Numbered from the stretch's first letter, positions 1 to 8,300 are shown. The stretch is DNA of 64,000 nucleotides from Blautia hansenii DSM 20583 (GCF_002222595.2 NZ_CP022413.2:1876001-1940000), one strand, 5' to 3'. Numbers and translations are program-made. The notes: generated from the letters alone by a model not told the origin.

Positions 1-656
1 AATGTTTGCATTTTTACCAGTGTGTCTCCATTGACAGTGTTAATACCAACTGTCTGTACTAACATTTTTGCTTCACCAGACATAACAGTTGTTCCGGCAA
101 ATACGCACGTTTCATCTGTATAATGGTCTGTAGTTATTTCTTCTGGATATTTAAATCCTGAAATGTAATGTTTTTTACATTCTTTTGTTTCACCATTAAT
201 TGCAGCGTTACTTACAGCAATTTCACCTTCAACAATGTAACCATCTGCAAAGATTTCCTGTCCCATTTCAAGACATATAATATCGCCAACTACAATATCA
301 TCTTTATTGATTTTTACAACAGAACCATTTCTAATTACATTACAATATCTAACCGCCGTTTTTGCTCTTAGACTATTATTTGATTTCTGTATTGATAGAT
401 TTGTTCTAACATTAATTCCACTCACAATTGCTAACACTGCTAAAATAATAACAGGCTCACTAAAACTTTCTACTCCTAGAAATGCAAGAGCAAAGAAAAC
501 TCCAGCCATCATGATTAGAATAATTGTGATTTTATCCTTTAATCCGTCTGTAAAAAAATTAAACCACGTCTTTTGCTTTGGTTCTGGCAGCTTATTGCTA
601 CCATATTTTTGTCTGCTTTTTTCTACTTGCTGGTCATTTAAACCATTCAAATTCAT
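1..656 (-). CDS. P-type cation-transporting ATPase, N-terminal part (runs off left edge)
   Basis: Reading the minus strand from an ATG at 656 gives an open frame to base 1 with no stop. The N-terminus has the cation-ATPase N-domain pattern (LNDQQVEKSRQKYGSNKLP), then two hydrophobic helices (about residues 44-80), then an actuator domain with NGE in the place of TGES. This is the start of a calcium/cation P-type pump of the inner membrane. The phosphorylation motif DKTGT would lie outside the window. Its ATG overlaps the stop of the upstream Ro-like gene (ATGA), so the two are probably translationally coupled. The family call is firm; the transported ion is unknown. Confidence 0.85.
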   Translation of the reverse strand, partial: MNLNGLNDQQVEKSRQKYGSNKLPEPKQKTWFNFFTDGLKDKITIILIMMAGVFFALAFLGVESFSEPVIILAVLAIVSGINVRTNLSIQKSNNSLRAKTAVRYCNVIRNGSVVKINKDDIVVGDIICLEMGQEIFADGYIVEGEIAVSNAAINGETKECKKHYISGFKYPEEITTDHYTDETCVFAGTTVMSGEAKMLVQTVGINTVNGDTLVKMQT

Positions 657-2272
657 TTGCTTTTTCCCTCCAGTTCTTTAAATCTATCTTCAATAATCTG
701 ATACCTTTCTGTATTAAGCTGTTTTAATAGGCATTTGTACGGGTCTAATTCATTACTTAATACCATATTCATTATGTTTACAGAATATCCTGATACAAGT
801 GCTACTCCATTCGCATTTTCTCTAACAGGGATTGTTCCTGTTCTTGAACAAATATTCCAAAACACCAGTCTTGGTAATTTATATCCGTATCGTTCATATT
901 CTTTAGCAAATTCATCAAACATTGCTTTATCTGTTCTTCCTGAAGTCATACAGTCAAATTCCATATCCGAAATCATCAATAGCGTGTTTGGCAAATCAGA
1001 TTGTTTCATGTTGTTTTTTACAGCCGTGTCTAATAATAACTGGAATACTCTTTCAATATTCGTATTACTGCAATCTGTATTTTTTAAAGTAATCTGAATT
1101 TTTTCTTTAAGATTTTGACAGTTGCTAATATCAACAAACCTTGGTCTATTTCCAAATGTCATAAACTTATTATTGAATTGACCAGAACATCTCTCAGCAA
1201 AGTAAATAGAAAGTGCTGTTGCAACTTCTTCTGCTTGCACTGAAGAATTTCTATCTATTGGTTGATACATACTTCCAGAACCATCTTGAATAACCATAAT
1301 ATTTTCTGCTGACTGAATAGTATCTTTTTGATTTTTCCAAAGTTGTTCTAATGTCTCATCATATTTTTTTAATTTATAACTCCAACCATATCCATCTACA
1401 GTAACATACTGATGCACAATATCGTGAGGAAAGTTAGTAGAAGCATTGATTTTTACTCCTTCTTTTCCGTTAGCCAAATCTTCAAGATACTGTTGTCTTC
1501 TTTCTGGATCGTGTTTAAGAAAAGCGTTTCGATATAATAGATTTGCTTTAGAAGGTACTGAATTGTAGTCAATTGCTGACCATTGATTTGCACACATAAA
1601 AGTTTCTACCAAATTGAGTTTCTTACGCAATTTCACCAACATACGATTGTATGTCTTATCATCGAGTTCTAACCCTTCAATAATAAGTCTTGCATAATGT
1701 CTTGATATATGACTTTCTGCATTACGTTTTGGTAGCCACTTCGCAAGCAATGATATTGGTTTATCTTCAGTATAATTTTTAATATCTTCTTGAAGCTGTG
1801 CGTTTATCATTTTAATTACTATACTGTTAAGTTGTGTATCAAGCAATACCCATGTATCATCATATCGTCCATATTCTGCTATATATGGAATAAATAGTGT
1901 CATCTCATGTGGTCTAAAGTCAGCCATATACTTGATAATTCTGTGAAAAGTATCTCTTTCACCCATCCCACCTCTAATATCACGTAAGAAGAATAGCCAT
2001 TTCCATGCATACATTGGGTTTTCATAATAAGCAGCTTGGAACAAGTTGATTAATTCTTTGTCTGTTTTCTTTCGTAGCGAACTTGTCATATAGTTAATAT
2101 CTACCAAAACATGACCTGAAGACTTATATCCAATTGCACCGTTTTCACTTATGGACACATTATATGGCAATTCATTTAGTGTTTCTTTTACAGCTTCTGC
2201 AAAATTTAATCCTTTTGGTTTCAAATATAATTCGCCATCTGCTACAAAATCTTTTATAAAATTGTTTTGCAT
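653..2272 (-). CDS. DUF2828 / TROVE-vWA (Ro60-like) RNA-binding protein
   Basis: 539 aa. The N-terminal helical-repeat part has the DUF2828 signatures FLRDIRGGMGERD and LAKWLPKRN, and PSKANLLYRNAFLKHD follows. The C-terminal half is a von Willebrand A domain with a MIDAS motif DGSGSM and a second acidic loop (SDMEFD). DUF2828 proteins are architecturally related to Ro60/TROVE proteins, which bind Y RNAs and misfolded RNAs as a ring. It lies directly downstream of a long tRNA and tRNA-like RNA cluster on the same strand, as bacterial Ro genes often lie beside their Y RNAs. RBS GAAAGGG precedes the ATG. RNA partnership is inference. Confidence 0.8.
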   Translation of the reverse strand: MQNNFIKDFVADGELYLKPKGLNFAEAVKETLNELPYNVSISENGAIGYKSSGHVLVDINYMTSSLRKKTDKELINLFQAAYYENPMYAWKWLFFLRDIRGGMGERDTFHRIIKYMADFRPHEMTLFIPYIAEYGRYDDTWVLLDTQLNSIVIKMINAQLQEDIKNYTEDKPISLLAKWLPKRNAESHISRHYARLIIEGLELDDKTYNRMLVKLRKKLNLVETFMCANQWSAIDYNSVPSKANLLYRNAFLKHDPERRQQYLEDLANGKEGVKINASTNFPHDIVHQYVTVDGYGWSYKLKKYDETLEQLWKNQKDTIQSAENIMVIQDGSGSMYQPIDRNSSVQAEEVATALSIYFAERCSGQFNNKFMTFGNRPRFVDISNCQNLKEKIQITLKNTDCSNTNIERVFQLLLDTAVKNNMKQSDLPNTLLMISDMEFDCMTSGRTDKAMFDEFAKEYERYGYKLPRLVFWNICSRTGTIPVRENANGVALVSGYSVNIMNMVLSNELDPYKCLLKQLNTERYQIIEDRFKELEGKSK

Positions 2273-2312
2273 TTTTAATTTCCCTTTCTTTGTATTTTAG
2301 ATTTTACACCTA

Positions 2313-2386
2313 TCAGAACACTAGGACTCGAACCTAGAACGAAAGCTTCCAACACTAACCGAGTTACCCATTACTCTCATATTCTG
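2313..2386 (-). tRNA. tRNA or tRNA-like gene, anticodon unclear
   Basis: A 7-bp acceptor stem (CAGAATA with TGTTCTG), a D-arm with GGGTAACTC and a perfect T-arm (CTAGG, TTCGAGT, CCTAG) are visible. The 17 nt where the anticodon arm should be do not form a good stem; TGG (Pro) or GGA (Ser) would be the readings. It may be a decaying tRNA or a tRNA mimic. It is the last member of the cluster before the Ro-like gene. Confidence 0.55.
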
Positions 2387-2389
2387 TTG

Positions 2390-2516
2390 TGCGGAGAAGC
2401 AAGACTCGAACCTGCGACATCTGGCTCCCTAAGCAATATGTATGTTGCTGCATGTAACGAATATTTTACATCGCTACAATTTTAACAGTGCTCTATCCAT
2501 CTGAGCTATTCTCCGC
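2390..2516 (-). tRNA. tRNA-Pro(AGG), interrupted by a 51-nt intron
   Basis: Acceptor GCGGAGAA pairs with TTCTCCGC (8 bp). The D-arm GCTC/GAGC and T-arm GCAGG/CTTGC are canonical. The anticodon stem is split: CTG at 2488-2486 and GC at 2434-2433. Removing 2485-2435 gives CTGGC-TTAGGGA-GCCAG, a perfect 5-bp stem with a 7-nt loop and anticodon AGG, and a 76-nt tRNA. The 8-bp acceptor (13 bp with the T stem) is unusual and shared with the neighbouring tRNA-Lys. Anticodon assignment follows from the spliced model. Confidence 0.8.
2435..2485 (-). other. Intron in tRNA-Pro anticodon stem
   Basis: 51 nt lying between tRNA positions 29 and 30. It contains TTGTAG, an internal hairpin (ATGTAA paired with TTACAT) and then GCAGCAA. 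Boundaries read G|U...U|GC. It is far too short for a group I intron, and the site is in the stem, not the anticodon loop. Confidence 0.7.
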
Positions 2517-2522
2517 ATATTT

Positions 2523-2650
2523 TGCAGGACAACCGGACTCGAACCGATAACCACGGCGTTAAAAGCGCATTAGAAATAATTGCTGTATGTAACATATTTA
2601 TAACAATACTACAAAGTTTACGTGCTCTAGCCAATTGAGCTATGTCCTGC
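2523..2650 (-). tRNA. tRNA-Lys(TTT), interrupted by a 52-nt intron
   Basis: Acceptor GCAGGACA pairs with TGTCCTGC (8 bp). The D-arm GCTC/GAGC and the T-arm ATCGG, TTCGAGT, CCGGT are canonical. Exon 1 ends with CG (2622-2621) and exon 2 starts with GCG (2568-2566). Joining them makes CGGCG-CTTTTAA-CGCCG, the classic tRNA-Lys anticodon loop with a perfect stem, total 76 nt. The spliced model is convincing because five consecutive stem pairs and the Lys loop all appear at once. Confidence 0.85.
2569..2620 (-). other. Intron in tRNA-Lys anticodon stem
   Basis: 52 nt between positions 28 and 29 of the tRNA. It aligns along its length with the tRNA-Pro intron: TTGTAG near the 5' end and TTACAT followed by ACAGCAA in the 3' half, with a weak hairpin between. 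Boundaries read G|U...U|GC, as in tRNA-Pro. Confidence 0.75.
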
Positions 2651-2673
2651 ATATTAAATTTTCTCAGCTACAT

Positions 2674-2880
2674 TTAATTGTGATGGATTTGAACCATCTC
2701 GAAATATTTTGTCATAATACTTTCTTTAACCATTTGTTTTATATTTTGCTGTATGTAACTGATTTGAATTTTTCATTCACAATAAATCGTTACTTTATTG
2801 CAGTTCTCTTATGAACTTCTGCATTTCACAATGCAGTTTTACCCTATTCTCTTTACCTCTACTTAGAGTGCTACGAATTA
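2674..2880 (-). ncRNA. tRNA-like RNA with T-arm, intron motif and extra hairpins (possible Y RNA)
   Basis: The minus strand has a clear T-arm (GATGG, TTCAAAT, CCATC) at 2682-2698 and a candidate 3' acceptor strand. No proper D-arm or anticodon arm is visible. Upstream are strong hairpins: CTGCATT-GTGA-AATGCAG, and a long one closed by GTAAC/GTTAC that leads straight into ACATACAGCAA, the motif of the tRNA introns. The 5' boundary is uncertain. Next to a Ro60-like gene, a YrlA-type tRNA-mimicking Y RNA is a reasonable guess; a degraded tRNA is the alternative. Confidence 0.45.
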
Positions 2881-2990
2881 GAAATATTGTTTCCTTTTAC
2901 GATTGGGGCATGTCCTTGAGTAAATTTATTTGGAAGTGATTTATATGTTTGAAAATATATTTCAAAATTTTAAAGTTATAGCTCAAGGAA

Positions 2991-3064
2991 TTGCGGAGAG
3001 TGGATTTGAACCACTGATCTTTAGCTGATGAGGCTAACGAGCTTCCAGACTGCTCTACTCCGCA
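2991..3064 (-). tRNA. tRNA-Met(CAT)
   Basis: Acceptor TGCGGAG/CTCCGCA, D-arm GAGC...GCTC with the initiator-like loop AGTCTGG, anticodon stem TTAGC/GCTAA around loop CTCATCA, and T-arm AGTGG-TTCAAAT-CCACT. The initiator hallmark of three G-C pairs in the anticodon stem is absent, so elongator Met or an Ile2-type (lysidine-modified) tRNA remains possible. Confidence 0.85.
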
Positions 3065-3135
3065 TCAGAATTGCAGTTATTCCTGCAACTCATTTAAAAG
3101 TAAATAAAAAAGATAACCTCTCCAACAAAGGAGCT

Positions 3136-3245
3136 TGCAATGAGCAAGAGTCGAACTTGCGACCTGCTGGTTTGTTTTGCTGTCTACAATGTATTTTTAA
3201 CAACATTGTTTTTGCCAGCCGTTCTCCCAACTGAACTATCATTGC
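3136..3245 (-). tRNA. tRNA with a 44-nt anticodon loop (probable insertion)
   Basis: Acceptor GCAATGA/TCATTGC, D-arm GTTC/GAAC, T-arm GCAAG-TTCGACT-CTTGC and anticodon stem GCTGG/CCAGC are all perfect. The anticodon loop is 44 nt instead of 7. The extra sequence contains a hairpin CAATGT/ACATTG and then TTGTAGACAGCAA, the two intron boxes fused without the usual hairpin between them. No 37-nt excision leaves a U33, so the mature anticodon cannot be read; it may be non-decoding. Confidence 0.65.
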
Positions 3246-3328
3246 ATTTATTTTTACCTTTACCCTGTAGAGTATTGCATTTTTGGGGGTGTGTTAGGGG
3301 TGTTTAAAAATACAGAGTAAAGATAAAA

Positions 3329-3400
3329 CTGGGATAGCTGGATTCGAACCAGCGAATACAGGAGTCAAAGTCCTGTGCCTTACCGCTTGGCGATACCCCA
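3329..3400 (-). tRNA. tRNA-Gln(TTG)
   Basis: Acceptor TGGGGTA/TATCCCA, D-arm GCC...GGC, anticodon stem CAGGA/TCCTG around loop CTTTGAC, T-arm GCTGG-TTCGAAT-CCAGC. 72 nt, no insertion. The loop and arms match standard bacterial tRNA-Gln. Confidence 0.93.
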
Positions 3401-3447
3401 AGAAAGGAGTCTACTATTTGAAAAAAATCATAAAGCAAATAGTAGAG

Positions 3448-3595
3448 AGATAAGCAATGGATTTGAACCATCTCTATAATGTAAAGTCTGTTTCATGTGC
3501 ACATTCCACATTCATCGCATCATATTTTACTCGTTCCATATCATACTTTCCTTAGTTCGTGCACGTTCCAAAGATTTCTGTTGAGTATGCTTATC
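3448..3595 (-). ncRNA. tRNA-like RNA with acceptor and T-arm only (possible Y RNA)
   Basis: GATAAGC (3595-3589) pairs perfectly with GCTTATC (3455-3449). A T-arm GATGG-TTCAAAT-CCATT sits in the right place next to the 3' strand. No D-arm or anticodon arm fits; the roughly 110 nt between hold two similar palindromic segments, GGAACGTGCACGAAC and GGAATGTGCACATG. Its T-arm is nearly identical to that of the tRNA-like RNA at 2.7 kb, so the two may be one family of tRNA mimics. A decayed tRNA is the alternative. Confidence 0.45.
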
Positions 3596-3739
3596 AAAAT
3601 TAGTAGACTCAAAGGCTCATTACCTCTCATGAGTAAGGGATAAAACCTTAGTAAAAACTGTTACTTGTACAGGTACGCATTACAGTAAAAACTATATCTA
3701 CTCTGTTTTTATGGCAATTGATTTAATCTATCAGCCTAA

Positions 3740-3813
3740 TGGGGCTTATAGGACTCGAACCTATGACTTCTCGGTTATGAGCCGAGCGTTCTAACCAACT
3801 GAACTAAAGCCCC
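3740..3813 (-). tRNA. tRNA-Met(CAT)
   Basis: Acceptor GGGGCTT/AAGCCCC, D-arm GTTC/GAAC, anticodon stem CTCGG/CCGAG around loop CTCATAA, T-arm ATAGG-TTCGAGT-CCTAT, discriminator A. Elongator Met or Ile2; the two cannot be separated by sequence alone. It is the first tRNA of the cluster. Confidence 0.92.
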
Positions 3814-3846
3814 TTACATCGCAGCTTATGCTACGATGGTTTTATT

Positions 3847-5781
3847 TTACAAAAGTGTTAGAAATTCTTCTTCGCTTATAATTGGAATACCAAGCTCTTT
3901 TGCTTTTTTATTTTTAGAAGAATTTGACGTTGTATCATTGTTAATCAGATAATGTGTCTTTGAAGTCACACTCCCTGTTACTTTGCCTCCGTGAGTTTCA
4001 ATTGTAGATTTTAAATCATTTCTATTTGAGAACTTATTCAAACTTCCTGTAATCACAAATGTTTTGTTGGTTAATGAAAGGAGTTCCTCCGTTTTTATTT
4101 TTTCTTCAAACACAAGAATTTTAACAAGTTGCTCAATTTCTTCTGATTTATAATCTTCTTTAAACCAATCGTATATAGATTTATTTAATACATCTCCAAA
4201 ACCGTCTAATTTACTAAAATCAAATTTCTCTTTCATGGATTTTATCAAATCATCCCATGTATCAAAATGATTAAATATCTCTCTTGATTGACTTCTTCCA
4301 ATTTTAGGTATTCCTAATGCATACAACAATCTTTCAGGACTTACTTGTTTACTTTTCTCTATTGACAGGAATAATTTTTCAACAGATTTTTTACCAAATC
4401 CCGGTATTGACATCCAAGTTGCCTTATACTGAGATAAATTGTAAAAATCTTTAAATGTCTTTAACCATCCTTTTTTCACGAGAAAATCAACAGTAGCCTC
4501 TGACATTCCCTCAATATTCATTGCGTCTCTTTCACAAAAATGTACAAATTTTCCAATAAGCTTTTCTGGACAGTGTGTATTCATGCACATTAGAACCTCT
4601 GTATCATTAGAGCAAATTATATTAGTGTCTCCTCCACATATAGGACATTGTTTTGGGATATCTAAATTGTTGCTCTTTGTGCTGTTTTCAACAATTTGGG
4701 GGATTATCATATTAGACTTGATAACTTTGATTGTATCTCCTATGCCGAGTTTCAATTCTTTAATAATACTGATATTATGCACACTGGCACGACTTACCGT
4801 AGTCCCTTCCAGCTCTACCGGCTCAAAAATTGCTACCGGATTAAGTAAGCCTGTTCGTGAAGGACTCCATTCAATCTTTTTTAAAGTAGTTTCCGCAACT
4901 TCATCTTTCCATTTGAAAGCAAACGAATGTCTTTCAAATTTCGAAGTATTGCCAAGAGAATTGCCATAATCAGTATTGTTATATGAAACTACAAGACCGT
5001 CTGTCGGAATGTCATTATTTTCGATTTTTCTTTTAAAAAATTTTACACATTCTTCTATATTGTCTTTATTTACAGGATAATGTTCTACAACATTAAATCC
5101 TATTTCAGAAAGCCAATTAAATTGTTTGTCCATTGTCTTAAATTTACTACCAGAGATTAGTCTAAATATAATGACTTGGACATTTCTTTTTTGACTTTCG
5201 GATGCATCAAGTAAGCGAATACTTCCTGAAGCAAGATTTCTTGGGTTTTTATATCTTGCTCCAACATCTTCTATCTGAGAATTAATTCTGTCAAAATCAG
5301 TATATGAAATAACTGCTTCACCTCTAAGAATTAGTTTCTCTTTATATGGAATTTTCAATGGTACTCCTTTACATCTTGATACATTTTGAGTGATAATTTC
5401 ACCTGTTGTACCGTTTCCTCTTGTCACGGCTTTTTGCAGCTCGCCATTGTCGTAAGTAAGAACAACAGTTAGTCCATCTAATTTCCATGACAAAATTCCA
5501 TCTTTATCGCTTATCCAGCTTTTTAAAGTTTCAACACTTTTTGTTTTGTCTAAAGAAAGCATCTTCTTTTCATGCTTTTCTTTTGGCAAGAAGTCTAAAA
5601 AATCGTTTGCTACAGATTGTGTTGGAGAATCGGAATAAATAACTCCTGTTTCTTTCTCCATATCTACCAGCTTATCGTAGAGTTTGTCATAATCATAGTT
5701 AGACATGATTTCTCTACTTTCCTGATAGTAAGCAACGTTAGCTGCTTTTAATTGTTCTATGATAGCTCTCATTTCATTCAT
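3847..5781 (-). CDS. ligA: NAD+-dependent DNA ligase
   Basis: 644 aa, near the usual bacterial LigA length of about 670. It seals nicks with NAD+ as AMP donor. Domains in order: Ia domain (YYQESREIMSNYDYDKLYDKL), nucleotidyltransferase with the adenylated lysine in WKLDG (Lys100) and RGNGTTGE, OB fold, a four-Cys zinc finger (CPICGG...CMNTHCPEKL), helix-hairpin-helix repeats, and a C-terminal BRCT domain (FVITGSLNKFSNR). RBS GGAGG before the ATG. As an element-borne copy beside a tRNA cluster it probably serves the element's own replication. It looks intact. Confidence 0.95.
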   Translation of the reverse strand: MNEMRAIIEQLKAANVAYYQESREIMSNYDYDKLYDKLVDMEKETGVIYSDSPTQSVANDFLDFLPKEKHEKKMLSLDKTKSVETLKSWISDKDGILSWKLDGLTVVLTYDNGELQKAVTRGNGTTGEIITQNVSRCKGVPLKIPYKEKLILRGEAVISYTDFDRINSQIEDVGARYKNPRNLASGSIRLLDASESQKRNVQVIIFRLISGSKFKTMDKQFNWLSEIGFNVVEHYPVNKDNIEECVKFFKRKIENNDIPTDGLVVSYNNTDYGNSLGNTSKFERHSFAFKWKDEVAETTLKKIEWSPSRTGLLNPVAIFEPVELEGTTVSRASVHNISIIKELKLGIGDTIKVIKSNMIIPQIVENSTKSNNLDIPKQCPICGGDTNIICSNDTEVLMCMNTHCPEKLIGKFVHFCERDAMNIEGMSEATVDFLVKKGWLKTFKDFYNLSQYKATWMSIPGFGKKSVEKLFLSIEKSKQVSPERLLYALGIPKIGRSQSREIFNHFDTWDDLIKSMKEKFDFSKLDGFGDVLNKSIYDWFKEDYKSEEIEQLVKILVFEEKIKTEELLSLTNKTFVITGSLNKFSNRNDLKSTIETHGGKVTGSVTSKTHYLINNDTTSNSSKNKKAKELGIPIISEEEFLTLL

Positions 5782-5835
5782 TTTCTAATGTCCTCCGTTG
5801 CTATGGGTATAATTTATCACACTCTCGCCGAAATG

Positions 5836-6090
5836 TCAACACTTTTTTAAAATTATTTTTTCATTTGTATTTGATACTATGTTTATACAGTCGTTCTCAT
5901 AAGTAACATCCTCGATTTTCTCTTTATCCAATATCACGCCTGCTCCTGAAATTACTAGTGCAATATTAGTTTCATTGTCAAATACATCAATCAAGCAACT
6001 ATCTTTACAATATTTTATCCAATTTCCAATAAATTCTACATTTACGCAAGACATTTTGTGTTCTTTTAATAAAGTTATCAATTTAAACAT
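5836..6090 (-). CDS. Small hypothetical protein
   Basis: 84 aa, no family recognised. It alternates beta-prone segments with a central VISGAGVIL stretch and two cysteines near residues 28-32. RBS GGAGAT lies just before the start. It stands alone between ligA and the integrase genes. Confidence 0.55.
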   Translation of the reverse strand: MFKLITLLKEHKMSCVNVEFIGNWIKYCKDSCLIDVFDNETNIALVISGAGVILDKEKIEDVTYENDCINIVSNTNEKIILKKC

Positions 6091-6208
6091 GGTTATCTCC
6101 TTTAATCGAATATATGTTCTGTTTAATTATTGTACCATAACACTTTTAGAATATCAACCTGATATATAACCTTTTTGTCAAACTTGTGATATGGTAAAAA
6201 AATATAGC

Positions 6209-7207
6209 CTATTGGCTATATTTTAAAATATGTGTACTAATTATACTACGCATATAAGTCATGTCAATATTAAATTTGTCCAGTATCGGTTTGATAACAA
6301 AATTACTATCATCTTCTTCAAGTTTGCTTAACGGAACGCCTAAAGCGTTTGCTACATCTATTGTTACAGAAGCTATACCGGAACGCCTTATGCTTTCAAA
6401 ATTAAGGTTTGGAAAATAAAAATCATCACTATTTCTCAACCTCATCAATCTATCTTGGATATTTTTTCTTCTTCTTTCGATAAATAATCTCAAATCTTTA
6501 GTTTCGCTGGTATCTAAATTTCTGCTTGTAATCCTTGTTTTAATAACATATTCGCTATTTTCGTATATACCTATTGCTCTACCAATATTATCTATGTACT
6601 CTATCTCTTTATCAGCCAACTCAGCTACTTTAATAAATAAGTCAGAGACTACTGTCGTTCTGGTAAAAATGATTTTATCGCTCACGGGGTCGTATTCGTA
6701 TATTTTCAACTTTTTATTGCTAAAATCTATATTAGACAATTTGACAAGAGTAATTTCCGAAAGTCCATAGCCAGACAATCCAGACCATGCAGCTACGAGC
6801 GCAAATGCTCCTTGAGCATTGTTATTTTTAAGCATTTTATCTACAAGCATTTCAAACATTTCCTTACTAATTACTGCCAATTTGCTATTTCCGCTATTTG
6901 CTATTTCTCTTATTTTATCTTGGCTTATGGTCGTTTTTTTGATTGATTTGTCATATTCTTCTGAACAATATACAACATAACGGTTTATTCTTCTTTGGAT
7001 TTCCCTCACCCTATAAATAGATGTAAAGTTGAACATTTTTATCAACTCTATTAACTGTTCTCTATTAAAGTACGCTAAATCACAATTGTATTTTTCTTCC
7101 AATATAGAAGATTTTTGGAACAATGTAAGTACATCCATCATTTCTTTCGTATCGACCTTATATTTTAATTTTTTTACATAGCTATTTTTCACATCCTCAT
7201 TATACAT
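6209..7207 (-). CDS. Diverged tyrosine-recombinase-like protein
   Basis: 332 aa. An N-terminal helical SAM-like half is followed by a segment with the look of an integrase catalytic core (VAAWSGLSGYGLSEITLVKLSNIDF). The catalytic Arg is replaced by Tyr-Gly and no HxxR or GH...Y pattern is clear, so it is probably inactive or re-purposed as a DNA-binding partner. It lies 80 bases downstream of a complete tyrosine recombinase on the same strand, which suggests the two act together. Confidence 0.5.
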   Translation of the reverse strand: MYNEDVKNSYVKKLKYKVDTKEMMDVLTLFQKSSILEEKYNCDLAYFNREQLIELIKMFNFTSIYRVREIQRRINRYVVYCSEEYDKSIKKTTISQDKIREIANSGNSKLAVISKEMFEMLVDKMLKNNNAQGAFALVAAWSGLSGYGLSEITLVKLSNIDFSNKKLKIYEYDPVSDKIIFTRTTVVSDLFIKVAELADKEIEYIDNIGRAIGIYENSEYVIKTRITSRNLDTSETKDLRLFIERRRKNIQDRLMRLRNSDDFYFPNLNFESIRRSGIASVTIDVANALGVPLSKLEEDDSNFVIKPILDKFNIDMTYMRSIISTHILKYSQ

Positions 7208-7286
7208 AGGCTTTCCTCAACTTTCTGTTATGTACAGTAGTATATTATCATCTTTTGGAAATTTTTTCCAGTAAATGTAAATAAAC

Positions 7287-8300
7287 TTATTTTAGCAGGT
7301 TATTGATTATCGCTCCTCTTACTTCTTTCATTTCTTGTTTGTTTACCGATGCGTACCTTTTCGTGGTTGTAGGACTACTGTGTCCGAGCAATTCTGATGT
7401 CAAATATATATCTCCCTTCATTCGATATACATTTGTACCAAATGTTCTACGCAACTCATGTGGGCTTATTTTTCTATCTATCCCCTCAGAATATTTTGCA
7501 ATAATTTTTTGAATTGCGCCAACTCCGAGCCTTTTACATCCATCAGATTTTTTAGAAACAAATAAAGCATCTGTTGCTTCTATTCCCGGAATTAGTTTCC
7601 TCCTATCGCACCATCTACGAATGATATCCATAAGTTCTTTTGTGACCTCGTACTCAAATTCTTTATCTCTCTTATCAATTGTATGTATTAAACAATTTTC
7701 GAAATCAATATCACTCACATTGATTTCACTCAATGCTGATACTCTACATCCAGTTGATAGAGGAATAAGGAACAGCAACCTATCTCTATCCTGATATTTC
7801 TTTTGAGACGTTCTGGCGTGTTTTGACCCAACTCCCTCATTGAGATTTTTTATAATAATCGAAATCTCATCTTCTGTCAAATATGAAATTTCGTCTTTAA
7901 GCTTTACAGAAGGTCTTTTAATCGCTTTTTCCATTGGATTTTCTGATATATACTCAAATCTATAAAGAAAATCAAAGAAATTATGTAAGCTGCTGATTTG
8001 AGTTGCGATTGTTGCGTTAGATATTGGTTTTCCAGAAATTAACTCCTGATTTCTTTTAGTAAAATAGCGGTTAATTACAGATGTAGTGATGTTTTCTAAT
8101 TTAAGCTCTGCAATTTCAACTCCCATTCCATCAGCAATACTATTCAAAAACATTTCTACATCTCCAAGGTATTTCCTTTTTGTCGCAGCAGTGTTATTCG
8201 CCATACTATAATAATAATCTCTTAACCATATCGGTTTCTCTTTTATATGGTTTTCAAGCTTTTCTTCTATGGCAAGCTTATGCTCAAATCTTCCGGTCAT
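7287..8300 (-). CDS. Tyrosine recombinase (XerC/D-like integrase)
   Basis: 337 aa with a SAM-like DNA-binding domain (about 25-115) and a catalytic domain holding all key residues: Arg186 in STGCRVSAL, His281/Arg284 in HELRRTFGT, His307 in LLGHSS, and the nucleophile Tyr316 in TKRYA. It would resolve multimers or integrate the element. Its start overlaps the stop of the small gene upstream by 17 bases, so they are co-transcribed. No att site was identified nearby. Confidence 0.93.
   Translation of the reverse strand: MTGRFEHKLAIEEKLENHIKEKPIWLRDYYYSMANNTAATKRKYLGDVEMFLNSIADGMGVEIAELKLENITTSVINRYFTKRNQELISGKPISNATIATQISSLHNFFDFLYRFEYISENPMEKAIKRPSVKLKDEISYLTEDEISIIIKNLNEGVGSKHARTSQKKYQDRDRLLFLIPLSTGCRVSALSEINVSDIDFENCLIHTIDKRDKEFEYEVTKELMDIIRRWCDRRKLIPGIEATDALFVSKKSDGCKRLGVGAIQKIIAKYSEGIDRKISPHELRRTFGTNVYRMKGDIYLTSELLGHSSPTTTKRYASVNKQEMKEVRGAIINNLLK

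Noticed and set aside
307..681. Plus-strand open frame over the left end
   Set aside because: It is the antisense shadow of a clear P-type ATPase gene on the minus strand.
2390..2650. Explaining the tRNA insertions as group I introns
   Set aside because: 51-52 nt is too short for any group I core, no P7 or guide pairing is visible, and the site is in the stem.
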